Positions 34,193 to 47,257 of a stretch of 64,000 nucleotides of DNA are shown here, piece by piece. The DNA comes from Rhynchospora pubera. Taxonomy: Eukaryota > Streptophyta > Magnoliopsida > Poales > Cyperaceae. A program made the position numbers and the translations under genes. The stretch is from the NCBI GenBank assembly GCA_028095005.1, contig CM051461.1:61299840-61363839 (forward strand), written 5' to 3'. The stretch's first letter is position 1. The number at the start of each line of letters is the position of its first letter. Under the pieces are notes generated by a model that worked only from the letters and a program-made list of their open reading frames with translations, did no database searches and was not told the origin of the DNA.

Positions 34193-36814
34193 ATTTAAAA
34201 TGTTAACTGCGTGTAGTGTGAGAATATTTTATTTTTATTGCACCGTGTGAGAATCCAAACTGCTGAGCCGTCGCCTTTTTCATTGACGCAACAATTGATT
34301 TATTTATTTATTTATTTATTTTCCTATATGACATTCTCTTCTACGTCCAGAACTCCAGATCCATTTATTCTGGAAAAAAAAGAAATGCTGCCTCCTTTAT
34401 GACGAAAAGGCGTGAAGAAAAGAATGATTAATTATAAGGGTATGCAGTATGCACCAATAACATTATTATTTGTTCAATCATTTCAAAACATACTATAGTT
34501 GAAAAAACATATATTTTCAAATCTATTTCCGGTTTTTCAGCGACAGCGACCTTTTTAATTTTGGCATGTTAAATTATGAGCCAGTCATAACAAAACCCTC
34601 AGGTCCCATGAAATGATAGATTTGGGTACATAATGCTTTTTTCCTTTTTCTTTTTGAACAGCTATTCCGTGCTAAGCATAAACCAATTAATTAATTACGA
34701 AACCAAATCATGCTACCTCACTAAATCATATTCACTCCTCCTATACCGAGGATACCTTTTCAGCTTTTGTGCTCTCTAATGGAAAAACTAAATTGCATCT
34801 CCTAAGTTCTGATAATTTTTTTTTGGTCCTTAGGATTAAAAATAGTTTGGAATTAATATTCTATTCAAAGCAGTTAATTAATTAAGGCAATAAAATTGCC
34901 TCTAATGCTATTTTTTAAGAAAAACATTTAACACTCAGAGTGGTTAAATACCAATATACCTTGTCCAAGAAATTCTTCGTATATATTTGACTAAGGGAAC
35001 ACTTTAAAATAATCTCTCTCCTTCGTGATCTGATGACTTCTTAAACGCTTCAGATAATTATCGACGGATATCAATTAGCTTCTAACTTTGTGAGTTAACA
35101 AGAGTGAAAAATACTAACACATAATAAATTATATCTTAAGACATGCAAAAGGAGATCTCACAATTAAGTTGGATATTAATCAACCGTATAGACTAAATGT
35201 TAAGTCATACAACATGAATGCTAATTAAAGACACACGAGATAGATTTTGACGACACAAAAAGTGAATCCTTGAGATTTTAAAGAAAACGGAAGTGATATT
35301 AGAAAGCTTCATGTTTACTTGCTGTTAGATTATTTAATTTAAATGTCTTAATATTAAATAAAGTTATCTAAAATTTATTTTATGCTAATTAAGTGATTTA
35401 TGTAAAATTTTTAGTTATGATCTAAAATTTATTTTATGTAAAATTTTAAGTTATGGAAAAATTTTAGCTTAAACTACTAGTTCTTATTATTTGTGTTGGT
35501 TTTTTATGCTTGAAAATTTTGATTTTAATTGTTCAAACCCCACAAATTAATTTTCTTCGAGAAAAACATAATTATGTTGGCACTAGGGCTAGCAAGGTAA
35601 TAGTAATTCTGCGAAGGGATTGGGTCGCCGCCAGCGAAGCTGTAGATAAGAAGGATAAAAAAGTGTTAAATTAATATATCAAGACTCAAGAGACATTACA
35701 ACATTGGGGGGCATAACGGAAGTAGTAAATAAAAATTAAGCCATGCACGTACTTTATTTGATTTACTCATATATACAAATCTACTTGATCACGTGAGATC
35801 GTTTTTTTTTTAAAAAAAAATTACGTTCAATTGAGGGTGACATCTCACTTGCTAGTATATAGCATTGACTAATTTATAATTCAAACACTTAATTTCTTAA
35901 TAAACAAGAAAACTTCTATAAAGGGAAGGCACAAATTATAGCTTTTTTCCAATTTAAGTCACTGAACATGTTTACGTTAATTGCAATGATAGTGCGGTAG
36001 CTGTATTGCTGTATTTAGATAGGTTGCAACTGAAGCATACATTATAGATTTTGAAATGAAAATAACTTCTTACGTTTATTCCATTTCAAGAAATAAAACT
36101 GAACAAATTAAGGTATGTACTTCAATAGAACATAATCTTACTACTAAGATATGCGAAATGTATATACGTACATTGGTTTGCAAATTGCAATATTGTCATA
36201 ATTATTCTTTTTCCTAGAAACTATAATCAACAGTTAGTAGTTGTAGAATAATAACTTCTTCTATTTTCGACTACACTTGACTTTCGACTAGTCCATTTTG
36301 AAATCTATACCACTATATGTTATACTATAGTCTATACTCTATAGAAAAGGTAAACAAGGAAAAGGTTCAACACCAAAATCCAACAACTCTTAACTAAAAG
36401 GGAAGACTAAGCAAGCATTGGTAGAGAGAAATTAATTGATTGGTGCTACCAAAGCTATTGACCTCTAGGGCTTCAAAATAGTCAAAAAGGCTTGTAGAGA
36501 AAATCTCCTTCTCCATTTTCTACGGGACCATTGTTTCTTGGAGGCTTCATGCAAAACAGATTAGATATCATCTTTTCTGTATAGCATTTTACACAAAGAA
36601 AGCATTCCTAATCTTTTGTGGCCAAACCAAGTGACTGGTTATAGAAATTAGAAACACTTACGTCTATCCGAGAATCAAAGTAATTAACCAAAGACAAAGC
36701 TAATTAATTGCAAAGAGATGCAATGTTTAAAAGCTGAACAAAAAATTTACTTGATGCCTAATTAAAATTGAAAAAAATTGACCCACATATTTATATAAGA
36801 AAAACGAGAAATAA
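34193..36814. other. AT-rich intergenic, no gene recognised
   Basis: Scattered poly-A/T runs and short direct repeats (AAAATTTATTTTATG at 35370-35435). No open frame with family similarity. Confidence 0.5.
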
Positions 36815-36947
36815 AGAACCATTGGTTCGATAATAAATGAGAACGTATTTTGAATGAAAGGTCGTGGGCTTGAAACCCGACCGAAAGAGATGCCATTTAT
36901 GGATATTTAAATTTGACTTAGTTGAAATAATTGACCCCCAATTTATC
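36815..36947 (+). repeat. tRNA-derived SINE (copy 2)
   Basis: B-box-like GGTCGTGGGCTTGAAACCC, then GATGCCATTTATGGATATTTAAAT, GACTTAGTTGAAATAATTGA and the end CCCCCAATTTATC, colinear with the copies at 32020 and 40494. Confidence 0.55.
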
Positions 36948-38107
36948 ATATTATGTATTTTTATCTTTATGTTCTTAATACTTTTTGCTGCAATGCATCT
37001 TCTCTAGGACATCACCTCTTGTATCGTGGCCTAGTATATGAGTCCACTTTTCTGCAGTGCAAAATACATACTTGAGTTTTTTTTTTTTTTTTTTTTACGG
37101 CGCCATTATTTTCTTGCAAATGGCACCAACATCATATATAGTTATATGCACAATTACACATGTATACAGGATGCTAGTCCACTACCAAGTTTCTCGAAAC
37201 ATAATATATATATAAAGGATGCTAATATTTTCTTCCAATTTATAAAAGTTTTGCCACCTCTTTAAATTGTTTTAGAATATTTTAAAACTACGTTCCAAAG
37301 ATTTGGCAACAAGCTAGAAAGACATGATCAAGCATTTGCGGTCCCAAATAATCTCTCTTTTCTACATCATAACTTTAGTAAATGATATCTCTTTTCTCCC
37401 TCATAATTTTAATATAATATATAACACAATACACATTAGAGTAAATTAATTGCATTCAATTAATATGTTATTTACTAAGTTTATCAATTAAAAGCTCTCG
37501 TCTCTAAGAAAAATGTTAACCATATTCTATCGTGGAGTCGAAAGAATCAGTGTTTTTGTCCTAAAAAAAAATTAAAGAAGGCAATTAGTTCTTTGTTCTC
37601 GTTCGTAAACTCAGATCGATCGTCAGCTAACTCAATAACTATGCAGCCACTACCTTGTAAATACGTGATACCTCTCTTGCATTTTTCACATATATGTTTT
37701 GCGGCTGAATGTTTGGCCATGAGCCGATGAAAAAAGTTTCATAATTAAAAGTTGTGGTATCCTTTGGTGTTTCGTCTCATAAAAAGCCTTGTGTAAAACG
37801 CATTATGAAGCCATCACTAGTCTCCAATAAAGTTAGATACTCAGTCGTTGCACCGAATTTTTTTGAGTCGTACATGTGAGTCCACATAGACTTGGGCATA
37901 TTGCTTCGGTAAAAAACAATTAAATAATAATGAACAATTCACCACAAACCAAAACCTAATCCCCTAAACAACCTATCAGGCCTTCACACGCATATATATA
38001 AGGGGACCATGATCAAACATTTCCATTGCACAACAAAATATACACACCCCAAACTTAAAGACATTCCTTGTCAAGGCTTTTGTTTAAATTAAAGTCTTGA
38101 TAAAATA
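36948..38107 (+). promoter_or_regulatory. Laccase upstream region with TATA box
   Basis: Non-coding. CATATATATAAGG at 37991-38003 is a good TATA box about 105 bp before the laccase ATG. Further upstream nothing specific is recognised. Confidence 0.5.
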
Positions 38108-41100
38108 ATGGAGGCTTTCTCGAGCATTGTCATGAAACCACATTGTCTCTTTTTCCTCCTTTGGCTTTCTCACCTCTTTGCACACATCTATGGAGAGTAC
38201 CATTACCATGAGTTCGTTGTATGTTCTTTTCTAGCTAGCTATATAATTCTCAAAACAATTATTTCTTGTCAATCAGTTTTTATATTATCACATTTACATT
38301 TTATCATCTTTCTCAATTGAGACCAAACAACCATTTTTCATTCAAACAAAAAACTTGGTTCTTTTATATGGTTATATTTCAAGCTTTATAGTGCGTAACT
38401 AAGCCTTGCCTGTTTCTTTATGCTTACAAAATGTATAACTTATTAGTGATTGTTTGTATTTTTAATGGATCAGGTGCAAGAATCGCCAGTGAAGAGGCTG
38501 TGCAAGGCGCATAATAGAATCTTTGTGAATGGTCAATTTCCTGGTCCCACATTAGAGGTCACTGATGGTGATACTCTTGAGGTCAAGGTTACCAACAAAG
38601 CAATATACAATGTCACCATCCACTGGTAGTACATATCCTATTATCATCTATATTCTACATCATATATATACGTCCATGGAAGTAATAACTAGACTACTCG
38701 AATGCATATATGATACATCACATACCCGGCCCCTTTAAGAGTAGTGTTCGATAAATATGGCAAATTTGTACCTAAATGTACTAGAGATGTCAACAATTAA
38801 TGATGAATAGACTGATGAATTCAAATCAATATTATATTATAACCAATATTATATGCTTTGCAAAATTTTACCTACTAGTATGCATACTTTGGATCATCTT
38901 CTACATCACTACATGCATGCATTGGCAATGCGTACTGTTGTTAAATCTTTTCACTTACCTATTTACAAAATATAAATAAAATGTGCACATAACATGGATG
39001 ACATTGCATTTTAGATCTACTTGGTTGATAATAAATAACATAATATAACAAACCATAAAATAATTGTAGTCCTTGTTCATTTCAATAGTGAAATGTACGT
39101 TGATATATATGGATGTACATATGCCTCGTAAAAGCAACCTATTGTTATGTGCTCATTGTCGGCACTAATCATTTGTTCAATACTTTTTCGAACCCCCCCC
39201 CCCCCCCCAAAAAAAAAAAAAATAATAATAAACATTCCCACAACAAATTTTCTTCACAGGCATGGGGTTCGGCAGTTTAGAACTGCATGGGCTGATGGAC
39301 CTGAGTTCGTGACACAGTGCCCGATCCGACCTGGTGAGAGCTACACGTACCGGTTCACGGTACTAGGTCAGATTGGTACTCTCTGGTGGCACGCGCATAG
39401 TTCATGGCTTCGGGCAACAGTTTATGGTGCACTAATAATACATCCTAAGGGTGACTATCCTTTCAAAAAACCTGATAGAGAAATCCCAATCCTTCTAGGT
39501 ACATCTCTCTCTCACTAAAATTCCCTTTTTGCAAAATAATTTAGACTAGGCAAGACAGTCGTAACTTCGCTGCGATATGTTTTTTTAGATGAAAATAATT
39601 CAATATGATTTCCAAATATATTTAATTTTTAAATAAAGTAAATAGTAATTGGTACGGCTATTTTTATTATATTTAACCAAAAAAGATAACAAAATATTTT
39701 TAATTATAGAATATGTAAAAATAAGAAATTATTTTTAACCATAAATAGAAAACTATATTATTGACTTCTCTCTACTGTTTTAGTTGGAAAAAGCAGTCAA
39801 CAATAAAAAAAATGCAAAAAAGCGGCTGAAAATAGAAGAAAAAAATCACGGGTTTTAATATATAAAAAATAATAAAAATAAATAAATAATATAGATATAG
39901 ATGACGTCTCGAGTGAATAGTCTCTATGGTAAAAGAATGTTTCAATAAAATAACAAAAAACTGGATACAACTCAAGGATGATTAATGGTTGATTAATAGA
40001 AGTCTTTTTTTTTTAAAAAAAAAGAAACATGAAATCATTCTTTCTTAATTTAGTACGTGATCGACCGACGGTGGTGGTAGCATGCTGTACAAAGGTCGTA
40101 TCAATTATTAGCTCTACTTTAAAAAACCTATAAAATTATATATATTTTTAATAAACTTTAGCTGGGGCCATATTTATTTGTTTTTAATCAATCTATATAT
40201 TCCATACATTAGGTAGGTTCGGTTAGTATTGGCATGCAAATGTATCATGTCATGAAAGCTAGGCTATATCTATAAATGACCCCACATAGTTTTAGTTAAT
40301 TAGTGGTTGGAAATTATTGGATCCATACATCCAAACGCAACATGGTTAAATTGCTCCAATTAATGAAGTACTTGTTGAAACACATATTCTAACTAGCAAA
40401 CTTAGCCTTCTCTGCACCTAATGAAATTTTGTTGATTAATTGGTATCGGTCAATGAAAATTCAATTTAGCACTACCAGTACTAAATTTTTTTGTTTTTTT
40501 AAGATAAATTGGAGGTCTAAGCCACGTAACTTATTTTTAAATTAAATGTCTATGAAAGATCCTCCCTCCAAGCCGGGTTTCGAACATGCAACCTTTCACT
40601 CAAGGAGTCAAGTTAGCGAAGAAACAACTCCAATTGTGAATTGTGTACATCATAAGTTGGCGACCCTATTAAGGAAAAAGCTTGTGGTGGATCAAAACGT
40701 ATATATGACCCAACGCCATGCATTTTTAGTTCATAATTGGTCCTACAAAAGTTAATAACTTTGCATTACCACTTTACTAGCGTGCATGGGTTGCAAAATG
40801 ATTGTATATTTTGGAGCATGGTTTCATAAATTAGTTGTTCTATTTTAACTTTCAAAAAGTCATTTTAATTAGAGAAGACTAGGGGGCCAGGTTTAATATT
40901 GTTTTCAAAATAATTTGACAATTTTCAAATTTGTCTCTCCTTTCTGGAACAAAATTTTCTCTATCTAACTAATTAATCTCAATGACATGGAAGGATCACA
41001 TGACTGTCTTTTCTTGATTATGTCTTTTCAAGCCTAAAAGCTCTTTAAACCAAAAAGTTGATTAGTAGAAAAGGTTTTTCTTAACTAGGAGCAACGGAAA

Positions 41101-43781
41101 CGTATACAGAGTTCTAAACACTTACAGATAATCTTTTTTCATATATCAACCAGCAGCAGGAAGTTTAATTTTGACATTCTGTCTCTGAATTTTGAAAGAA
41201 ATAAAATATGTTATCAATATTACCGTAGATTCCTTTTAAGAATTCTCATTTGATGTGAATATAATATTAGTTGCTAACGTTAACTTATTACTTCGGTTCG
41301 GTTTTTATAAACAGCAATGTAATTTCAATGTCAACAATGCATGCACACTATACAAACTATAGAATCTTTTTGACAATGCTTGCACGTGAAAGGTTTTAAA
41401 TTATTAACCCGAAACATACGATTGAGTTCATATAAACACTTGTCAAACTAAAAAACACGGGAAAAACACACTTCTTTGCTTGTTAGATCGATGTATGATA
41501 TTTCAGTAGAAATGTCTGCTTTATCTAGAAATATTTGTTGGGTACAGAAGATGTTGCTTTTCTTAGATTTTTAGGGGATGCATATGAAGAAATCTGCCTA
41601 TTTTGTACAAAAGACGCACAAAGAAAGGACAAAGTAAAAAGAGTGAAAGTATTATTTTCTAAATGGTAAAGTAAAACATTAAGTGGAAACGAAAAGTGAA
41701 CGTGAAAAAGATGAGAAGACAATTTGAGACCTAACAACCAGACAAATTGAATGTATCCGATGAAACTGGCCCCCTGTCTGGAAAGCATTTTAGTGTTCTT
41801 CAACTTACATGCAGTTAATAGGAACATGTAATGACATGGTTGCATGCAAATGGAAACTCAAAAAAGTGCACTTCCCAGAAAATTATACAGAAACAAAAAG
41901 ACATTTGCTATTTTTAGGTTTCTATTAAGATACCAACAACATGAAAAAAAAAGGAAAGGTTGTCATACTTGAGAACAACTTTTAACTGAAAGTATATATT
42001 ACAGGAGTTCCCGTATATTACATGTCCCAGTATATCGCAAGTAACTTCCATACTAGAAAGAAACATCTCGTAGTTGATTCTGTTCAACCAAATAAATATC
42101 TTGATGTAGAACAGTTTATAAGGGTGGTTGGTACCAATGTACAGCAGTTCAATTATGTGATGTGATTGTGATTGTGATAACCATATATTCTTATACCATT
42201 ATTGCAGGAGAGTGGTGGGACCGTAATCCTATTGATGTTGTCAGAAATGCAACCCGGTTCGGAGCAGCTCCGGATACTTCTGATGCATTCACCATTAATG
42301 GACAACCTGGAGATTTTTATAATTGCTCTAGCAAAGGTGATTTGGTTCAATTCAAAATTTTTTTGTTTCCATGCGGATCACAAGCACCAATTGATACACA
42401 TTATGCAGACCAGCTGTCTTACAATTTCATTTTTTGTAAAAGAAAAAAGAAATAAATATAGTAGTTGTTTAAAGTAAGTCAATCCATCATTTATTGCTAG
42501 AAAATTAGGCAGTTTTAGGGATAACAAATATGCGAGGTAGGTAGTGATCTAAAATGTAAGCTACAAAGGCAGACAGTTTATTTACTTAAGAGCTAGATGC
42601 TTTCAGGTTCATTCTAGCCTCTTACTGATTTTGAACAAACCTTATTTTCAGCTGATTATTTAATGTAATTAACACTTTGGTTCTTTTGTGTTTGAACAGA
42701 TACAACAGTATTTCCAGTGAAGTCAGGTGAAACCAACCTCCTTCGGTTCATCAATGCAGCCTTAAATACTGAGCTATTCGTCGCCATTGCTAAACACAAG
42801 ATGACTGTCGTGGGGGCCGATGCATCATATGACAAACCTTTCGAAACCTCAGTTCTCATGCTGGGCCCTGGCCAGACCACTGACGTCCTGGTCACCTTTG
42901 ACAAGAATAAGGGCAGCTATTACCTGGCAGCCCAAGCCTACTCCAGTGCCCAAGGTGTCCCCTTTGACAATACCACCACCACTGCTATCATAGATTATGA
43001 TACCGAAACAACTAAATGGGGCAAAAACAGTAAATCGCCAGCATTTCCTAAGCTTCCTGCTTTTAATGATACTCCCACTGCCACAAAATTTGCTGAGAGT
43101 TTTAGGAGCCTAGAAACTGTCAAGCTGCCCGAGCCAGTTAATGAAAATCTCTTTTTCACTGTGGGCTTGGGGCTGTTCAACTGCCAGCCTGGACAGAAGT
43201 GTGGTGGGCCCAATGGGACCCGTTTCACGGCTAGCATAAACAATGTTTCCTTTCTTCTGCCATCAAATTTCTCCATACTCCAAGCACACTACCACAGAAT
43301 CCCAGGTGTCTTTACCACAGATTTCCCTGCAGTCCCACCAGTGCAGTTTGATTACACTGCACAAAACGTGAGCCGCAGCCTATGGCAGCCAGTTCCTGGT
43401 ACGAAAGTTTACAAGTTGAAATATGGGTCGGTGGTGCAAGTGGTCTTGCAAGGAACTAGTATATTCGCTGCTGAAAGCCATCCTATACACCTTCATGGGA
43501 ATGATTTCTACATCTTGGGACAAGGGTTTGGTAACTTCAACCCCCACAAGGATACAAAGAAATTTAACCTAGTTGACCCACCTTTGAGGAACACTGTTAC
43601 TGTGCCAGTTAATGGTTGGGCAGTTATTCGATGGGTGGCAGATAACCCAGGTGCATGGCTCATGCATTGCCATTTGGATGTGCACATCACATGGGGTCTT
43701 GCCATGGTATTCTCAGTAGAAGATGGAATAGGTGAGCTGGAAACCTTGGAGCCACCTCCTAATGATCTTCCCCTTTGTTGA
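38108..43781 (+). CDS. Laccase (secreted multicopper oxidase)
   Basis: Apoplastic p-diphenol:O2 oxidoreductase; plant laccases couple monolignols or other phenolics. Five exons: 38108-38218, 38474-38625, 39260-39498, 42208-42336, 42700-43781. These give 1713 bp and 570 residues, the usual laccase length. Signal peptide 1-29. All copper ligands are present: HWH (87-89, split by intron 2), WWHAH (130-134), HPIHLHG (471-477) and HCHLDVH (533-539), with Leu544 in the T1 axial position. Many N-x-S/T sites suggest glycosylation. The C-terminus NDLPLC resembles the LAC7-like clade, an inference. The intron usually splitting the C-terminal half is absent, so exon 5 is fused; intron 3 is 2.7 kb and contains a SINE. 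No lesions. Paralogue assignment needs a phylogeny. Confidence 0.95.
39193..39222 (+). repeat. C16-A14 homopolymer junction in laccase intron 2
   Basis: Sixteen C followed by fourteen A, ending about 38 bp before the exon 3 acceptor at 39259/39260, close to where branch point and pyrimidine tract are expected. Confidence 0.85.
40494..40640 (-). repeat. tRNA-derived SINE (copy 3) in laccase intron 3
   Basis: Read on the minus strand it has a perfect B box (GTTCGAAACCC), then TTTCATAGACATTTAATTT, AAATAAGTTACGTGGCTTAG and the end CCAATTTATCTTAAAAAAA. Best preserved copy; 5' end approximate. Confidence 0.6.
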
Positions 43782-44412
43782 TTTACAGATGAACTCATGA
43801 GAAATAAAATAATCAAGAAAGAAGGTACATAGAGTTAGTGTTGTACTTGATTTTCCAATTATGTTGAATTCGTGACACAATTGTTGCTATTGGTTTTGGT
43901 TATTGGATACATGGACAAGTTTAGAGATTGATGATTGATGCAAGTGTATTTTTTTGTAGCCTACATTTGATTCTGTAATAACAATAATATAAGATTGATC
44001 ATTTATTCTGCAATAAGGCAATATATATTTAAGAGTTCAGGATCTCTGTGCCAAATGTCACCAGTTAAACTGCAATTCTATGAATTTGCAAACATTATCA
44101 ATATGAACGAAGTGAAAGAATTTGCACAAACATTGGTTTAAAAACCATTAATTCATTATAAGATGAAAAGCTGAAATCTTGGATCTCATTTTATTGCAGT
44201 TCATTGAAAAGAAGAAAATCCAAACTTGAAACAAATTAAATTTTGTATATACAGAAAGCTAAAGGTGCCCAAGACAGAAAAGTTCAAAAATAACAGATGC
44301 AAGTTTAGAATTAACAATAAGAGATAAGAAAATAATAACAATGTAAAATTCAATCTTTTCACTCAATGTCATGTTAAAATATACAAGAGGCAAAATATGC
44401 TGATCTACCTAG
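43782..44412. other. Convergent intergenic region between laccase and SWC6 3' ends
   Basis: 631 bp, AT-rich, shared by the 3' ends of two convergent genes. AATAAA-like motifs occur on both strands, but polyadenylation sites cannot be fixed. No other feature. Confidence 0.5.
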
Positions 44413-45825
44413 TCAAGCTACGAACTTGAGACAACGAGTATCATTATGTATCACCTGACACCTACATGAACAAAATCTAACGCCACATCTCACACAAGTG
44501 TAGTTTGCTATGTTTCCACAAACAGTGCAAAAGTGTCGGCGAGACGCAGCTGTAGGAGGGCCCACTGCAGCTCGCAGGTAGGAGGGAACATGTGGAGGCA
44601 ATGACTCTAGATTGGTCTATTGTTGTTTACAGCAAGATTTAAAAAAAAAAATGAAATTTAAGCATAAAAGAACTAGACTCGACACAACGAAGGGATGCAA
44701 TAACCATATCTGAAAAGCTGATGAGTATTAAAGTACAGCTGCATGTAAATGCAAAGGCATCTTATCCAATGCACAAGTAATGAGACATAAAATTAATTAA
44801 ACTGGGCAGGAGAGCTAATTTCATCGAGCATCAACTGGAAACCATACAATATGTCCGAGTTCTAAATCAACTAGAAAATGTTAATTTCCAGCATGGTTTA
44901 CCTCATTTAGTACTTCCATGAAAGATCTAGGAGCCTTTTTGGCATTTTCTAATGCCTTAGCTTGTCTTGTTTTCCTTTTTGTGCCCTTCGCTTGCTTCTT
45001 TTGAGCATACACTAAAATTACAATGAATAAATAAACAAACAAACACAGGCTATATAATATAGGATAATATCAATACATCAACTGCGACAAAACTGGAAAA
45101 AAAAAAGGATATGACCCATCAGATTGAAGGAATTGGACTTTTACCAGTCCAACATACAGTAAAGGATGTTACCAGTACAATAAGGTTCATACCAAGAATA
45201 CAGCCTGGTACCAAGCAGAAACTATTTTAGAGTTTTTTCTATAAAACAAAAATTGAGTACAATCTGATCTGGAGCTAAATTTCAGCTTACTTATATGCAT
45301 GAGTTGGTAACATTGACATTACCAATTGTATCACATTTGCCTACAAGAAAACTGTCAAAATTCTAAATTTCCATCTCGCGTCCATAGTAATTGCATAATA
45401 TAGCAGCTAGTAACTGCACAAGCTGGCTAATATTGAGACAAACCTGAGAGTTGAATAATATATGAGATTATGAAGTAAAGAACCTTGATCATCATCATCC
45501 ATGGAATCATACTCATCGTCATTAACCTCTAGAATCTCAGGCCCGGCATTGTCGCTTTCTAATGCCTCCAAGCGTGCCAGAGCAGCCTGTTTTTCATACA
45601 ATTGGGGGAAAGAGAAACATTAAACATCTCAAATACTAGGAAGGTGAAAATGTGAGAAGGGACAAACCTATGAGAAACTAAGACGGCCTTTCCAAGTAAA
45701 AAGGGGCAAGCGATTAAAACCTGAGTGCGGTTGTCAGTGCTGGCGAGAGCAGCGGACATCTTTGTGGCCATCTTCCGGGTACGGCTCGAGGTTCGTCGGA
45801 ACGGGCCTGTGTTCTCATCCTCCAT
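44413..45825 (-). CDS. SWC6: SWR1 complex subunit 6, HIT zinc-finger protein
   Basis: Nuclear subunit of the SWR1 remodeller, which exchanges H2A for H2A.Z; in Arabidopsis SWC6 loss alters flowering. Four exons: 45825-45721, 45586-45484, 45011-44902, 44616-44413, giving 522 bp and 173 residues, close to Arabidopsis SWC6. N-terminal SSRTRKMATKMSAALAS and NRTQAALARLEALE, acidic segment 48-69, basic KRKTRQAKALE, then the zf-HIT domain with C136, C139, C147, C150, C155, C159, H163 and C168, ending TRCLKFVA. All metal ligands are intact. The gene is divergent from the RF1 pseudogene at 47258, and its first exon has a dead duplicate at 53638-53742. Confidence 0.96.
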
Positions 45826-47257
45826 TGTCGTTGTCTGTCTCTTTCTCAGGTTCGAGCAATCTACAAGTAGGGTTTTAGCGAGCGCTCTTTTGGAGAGGAC
45901 TGGTTTCGGTTTCGGTTTCGGAGGAGGAGAAGAACTAAACAAAACCAAAGGCTTCGATCTAATTTGGATCCGAATAAACGGATCCGCCGACATTCAGGAC
46001 ACGCCCCCTTTTTTGCCAAACACTCCTGTTTCTACGTGAAAAGACTAAAATACCCGCAATTATTTCCCCATCGGCCATCGAAACCATCAAATGAAGATTA
46101 GTTTTGTCTTTTCCTTTAAAAGAGGTGTGTATCAGTGTAAAACTAAAAAGTGTATTGCGAACTAAAGTGTCCTGAGCAATGTGAACCGTTCGATGCAGAA
46201 TCTTCACGGAGCGATTGATTAATGGTTTTTTTAATCGAATCCGAATTCATTTCATTGCCCAAACCCGGATCGGTTATTTTTTTTTGGGTGATTTAGATAT
46301 ATGCCATTACAAATATTTGAAATTAGTGATATACCATCACTAAATAACAAATTATTATTTTGCCACTATAAAATAATAAAAATTAGTTTTTTGCCATCGA
46401 ACAATTATATGACAATTTTACCCTTTCAAATATGTCACTATAAAACTTAAAAATTAGAAATATGCCATCATAGAAAATATAATTGGTTTTATGACATTAT
46501 AAATCATTAACAATTAGTTTTATGCCACTGCAAAATAATAAAATTATTCTATGCTATTGGTGCATAAAGATAGTAGCATAGATCTAATTAGTGATGACAT
46601 AATTTTAATTTTCAAATAAAAAAGATTAAGTTTTTAAGATTTATTCGCAAAAATCTTTTTGTGCCGACATTTTTCACGTAAGTAATTATGGTCATTCAAC
46701 TATAATACTCTTTGATACTTGAATATATTGTACGATGGAAAAAATATATTAATTGTGGAATACATAAAATTAAACTAAAATACACTTCTGTAAATGACGA
46801 CGGGAAAAAAAAATTTTGTCTTTTCCTCACGGATGACATTCTCATCTTTAAATGAGTAACTCACCCAAAAAATATATTCGTGGCATAGCGTTTTTTTTTT
46901 TTGTTTGGACGCCGTTTGTGTTGTTGTAGTGTTTGTTTTTAATGGGGTAATTTGGTCATTACAAAATTTAATGATAAATTTGGTAATGATATTTTTAGAA
47001 TTTAATATGTTTTTAGAGAAATAGTGGTATAAAATTAATTTTAGCAATTCTACGATGGTATAAATTTAATTAACAATTTAAAAATGGTATTTCTCTAATT
47101 ATCAAAATTCACGGTGGCATGAAACTAATTATTCCTTTTTTTTTAGTCGAAACATTTCATTTCCTTCGCGAGAAACCACAGTTCATTGCATTCCCGCGTC
47201 GATCTCTCTCTCTCGCTCTCGTTAAACCCTAAACCTTTCTCCTGAGTCGTCAGAGCA
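45826..47257. promoter_or_regulatory. Former bidirectional promoter of SWC6 and RF1 (left copy)
   Basis: Head-to-head intergenic region. The parts next to each gene (45826-46260 and 47150-47257) align with the right copy (53743-53824 plus 54172-54746), for example GAACCGTTCGATGCAGAATCT at 46183 and 54497. The middle is filled by the repeat at 46276-47140. Confidence 0.6.
46276..47140. mobile_element. Degenerate TGCCAT-repeat insertion between SWC6 and RF1 pseudogene
   Basis: About 865 bp absent from the right duplicate. A loose unit of 40-65 bp (ATGCCAT..AAA..AATTAG) recurs at least six times on the plus strand at 46300-46570. Inverted counterparts (GGTATAAA/GGTGGCATGAAACTAATTA) fill 47020-47130. 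Foldback-like overall, no coding capacity, termini not exactly defined. Confidence 0.55.

Noticed and set aside
36815..36947. Possible tRNA gene because of the B box
   Set aside because: No cloverleaf could be formed; the copy matches two dispersed relatives with a shared non-tRNA 3' body, as in SINEs.
39147..39518. Separate small gene starting at 39147
   Set aside because: Only the part from 39260 is coding (laccase exon 3); the preceding codons are intron with the poly-C/poly-A run.
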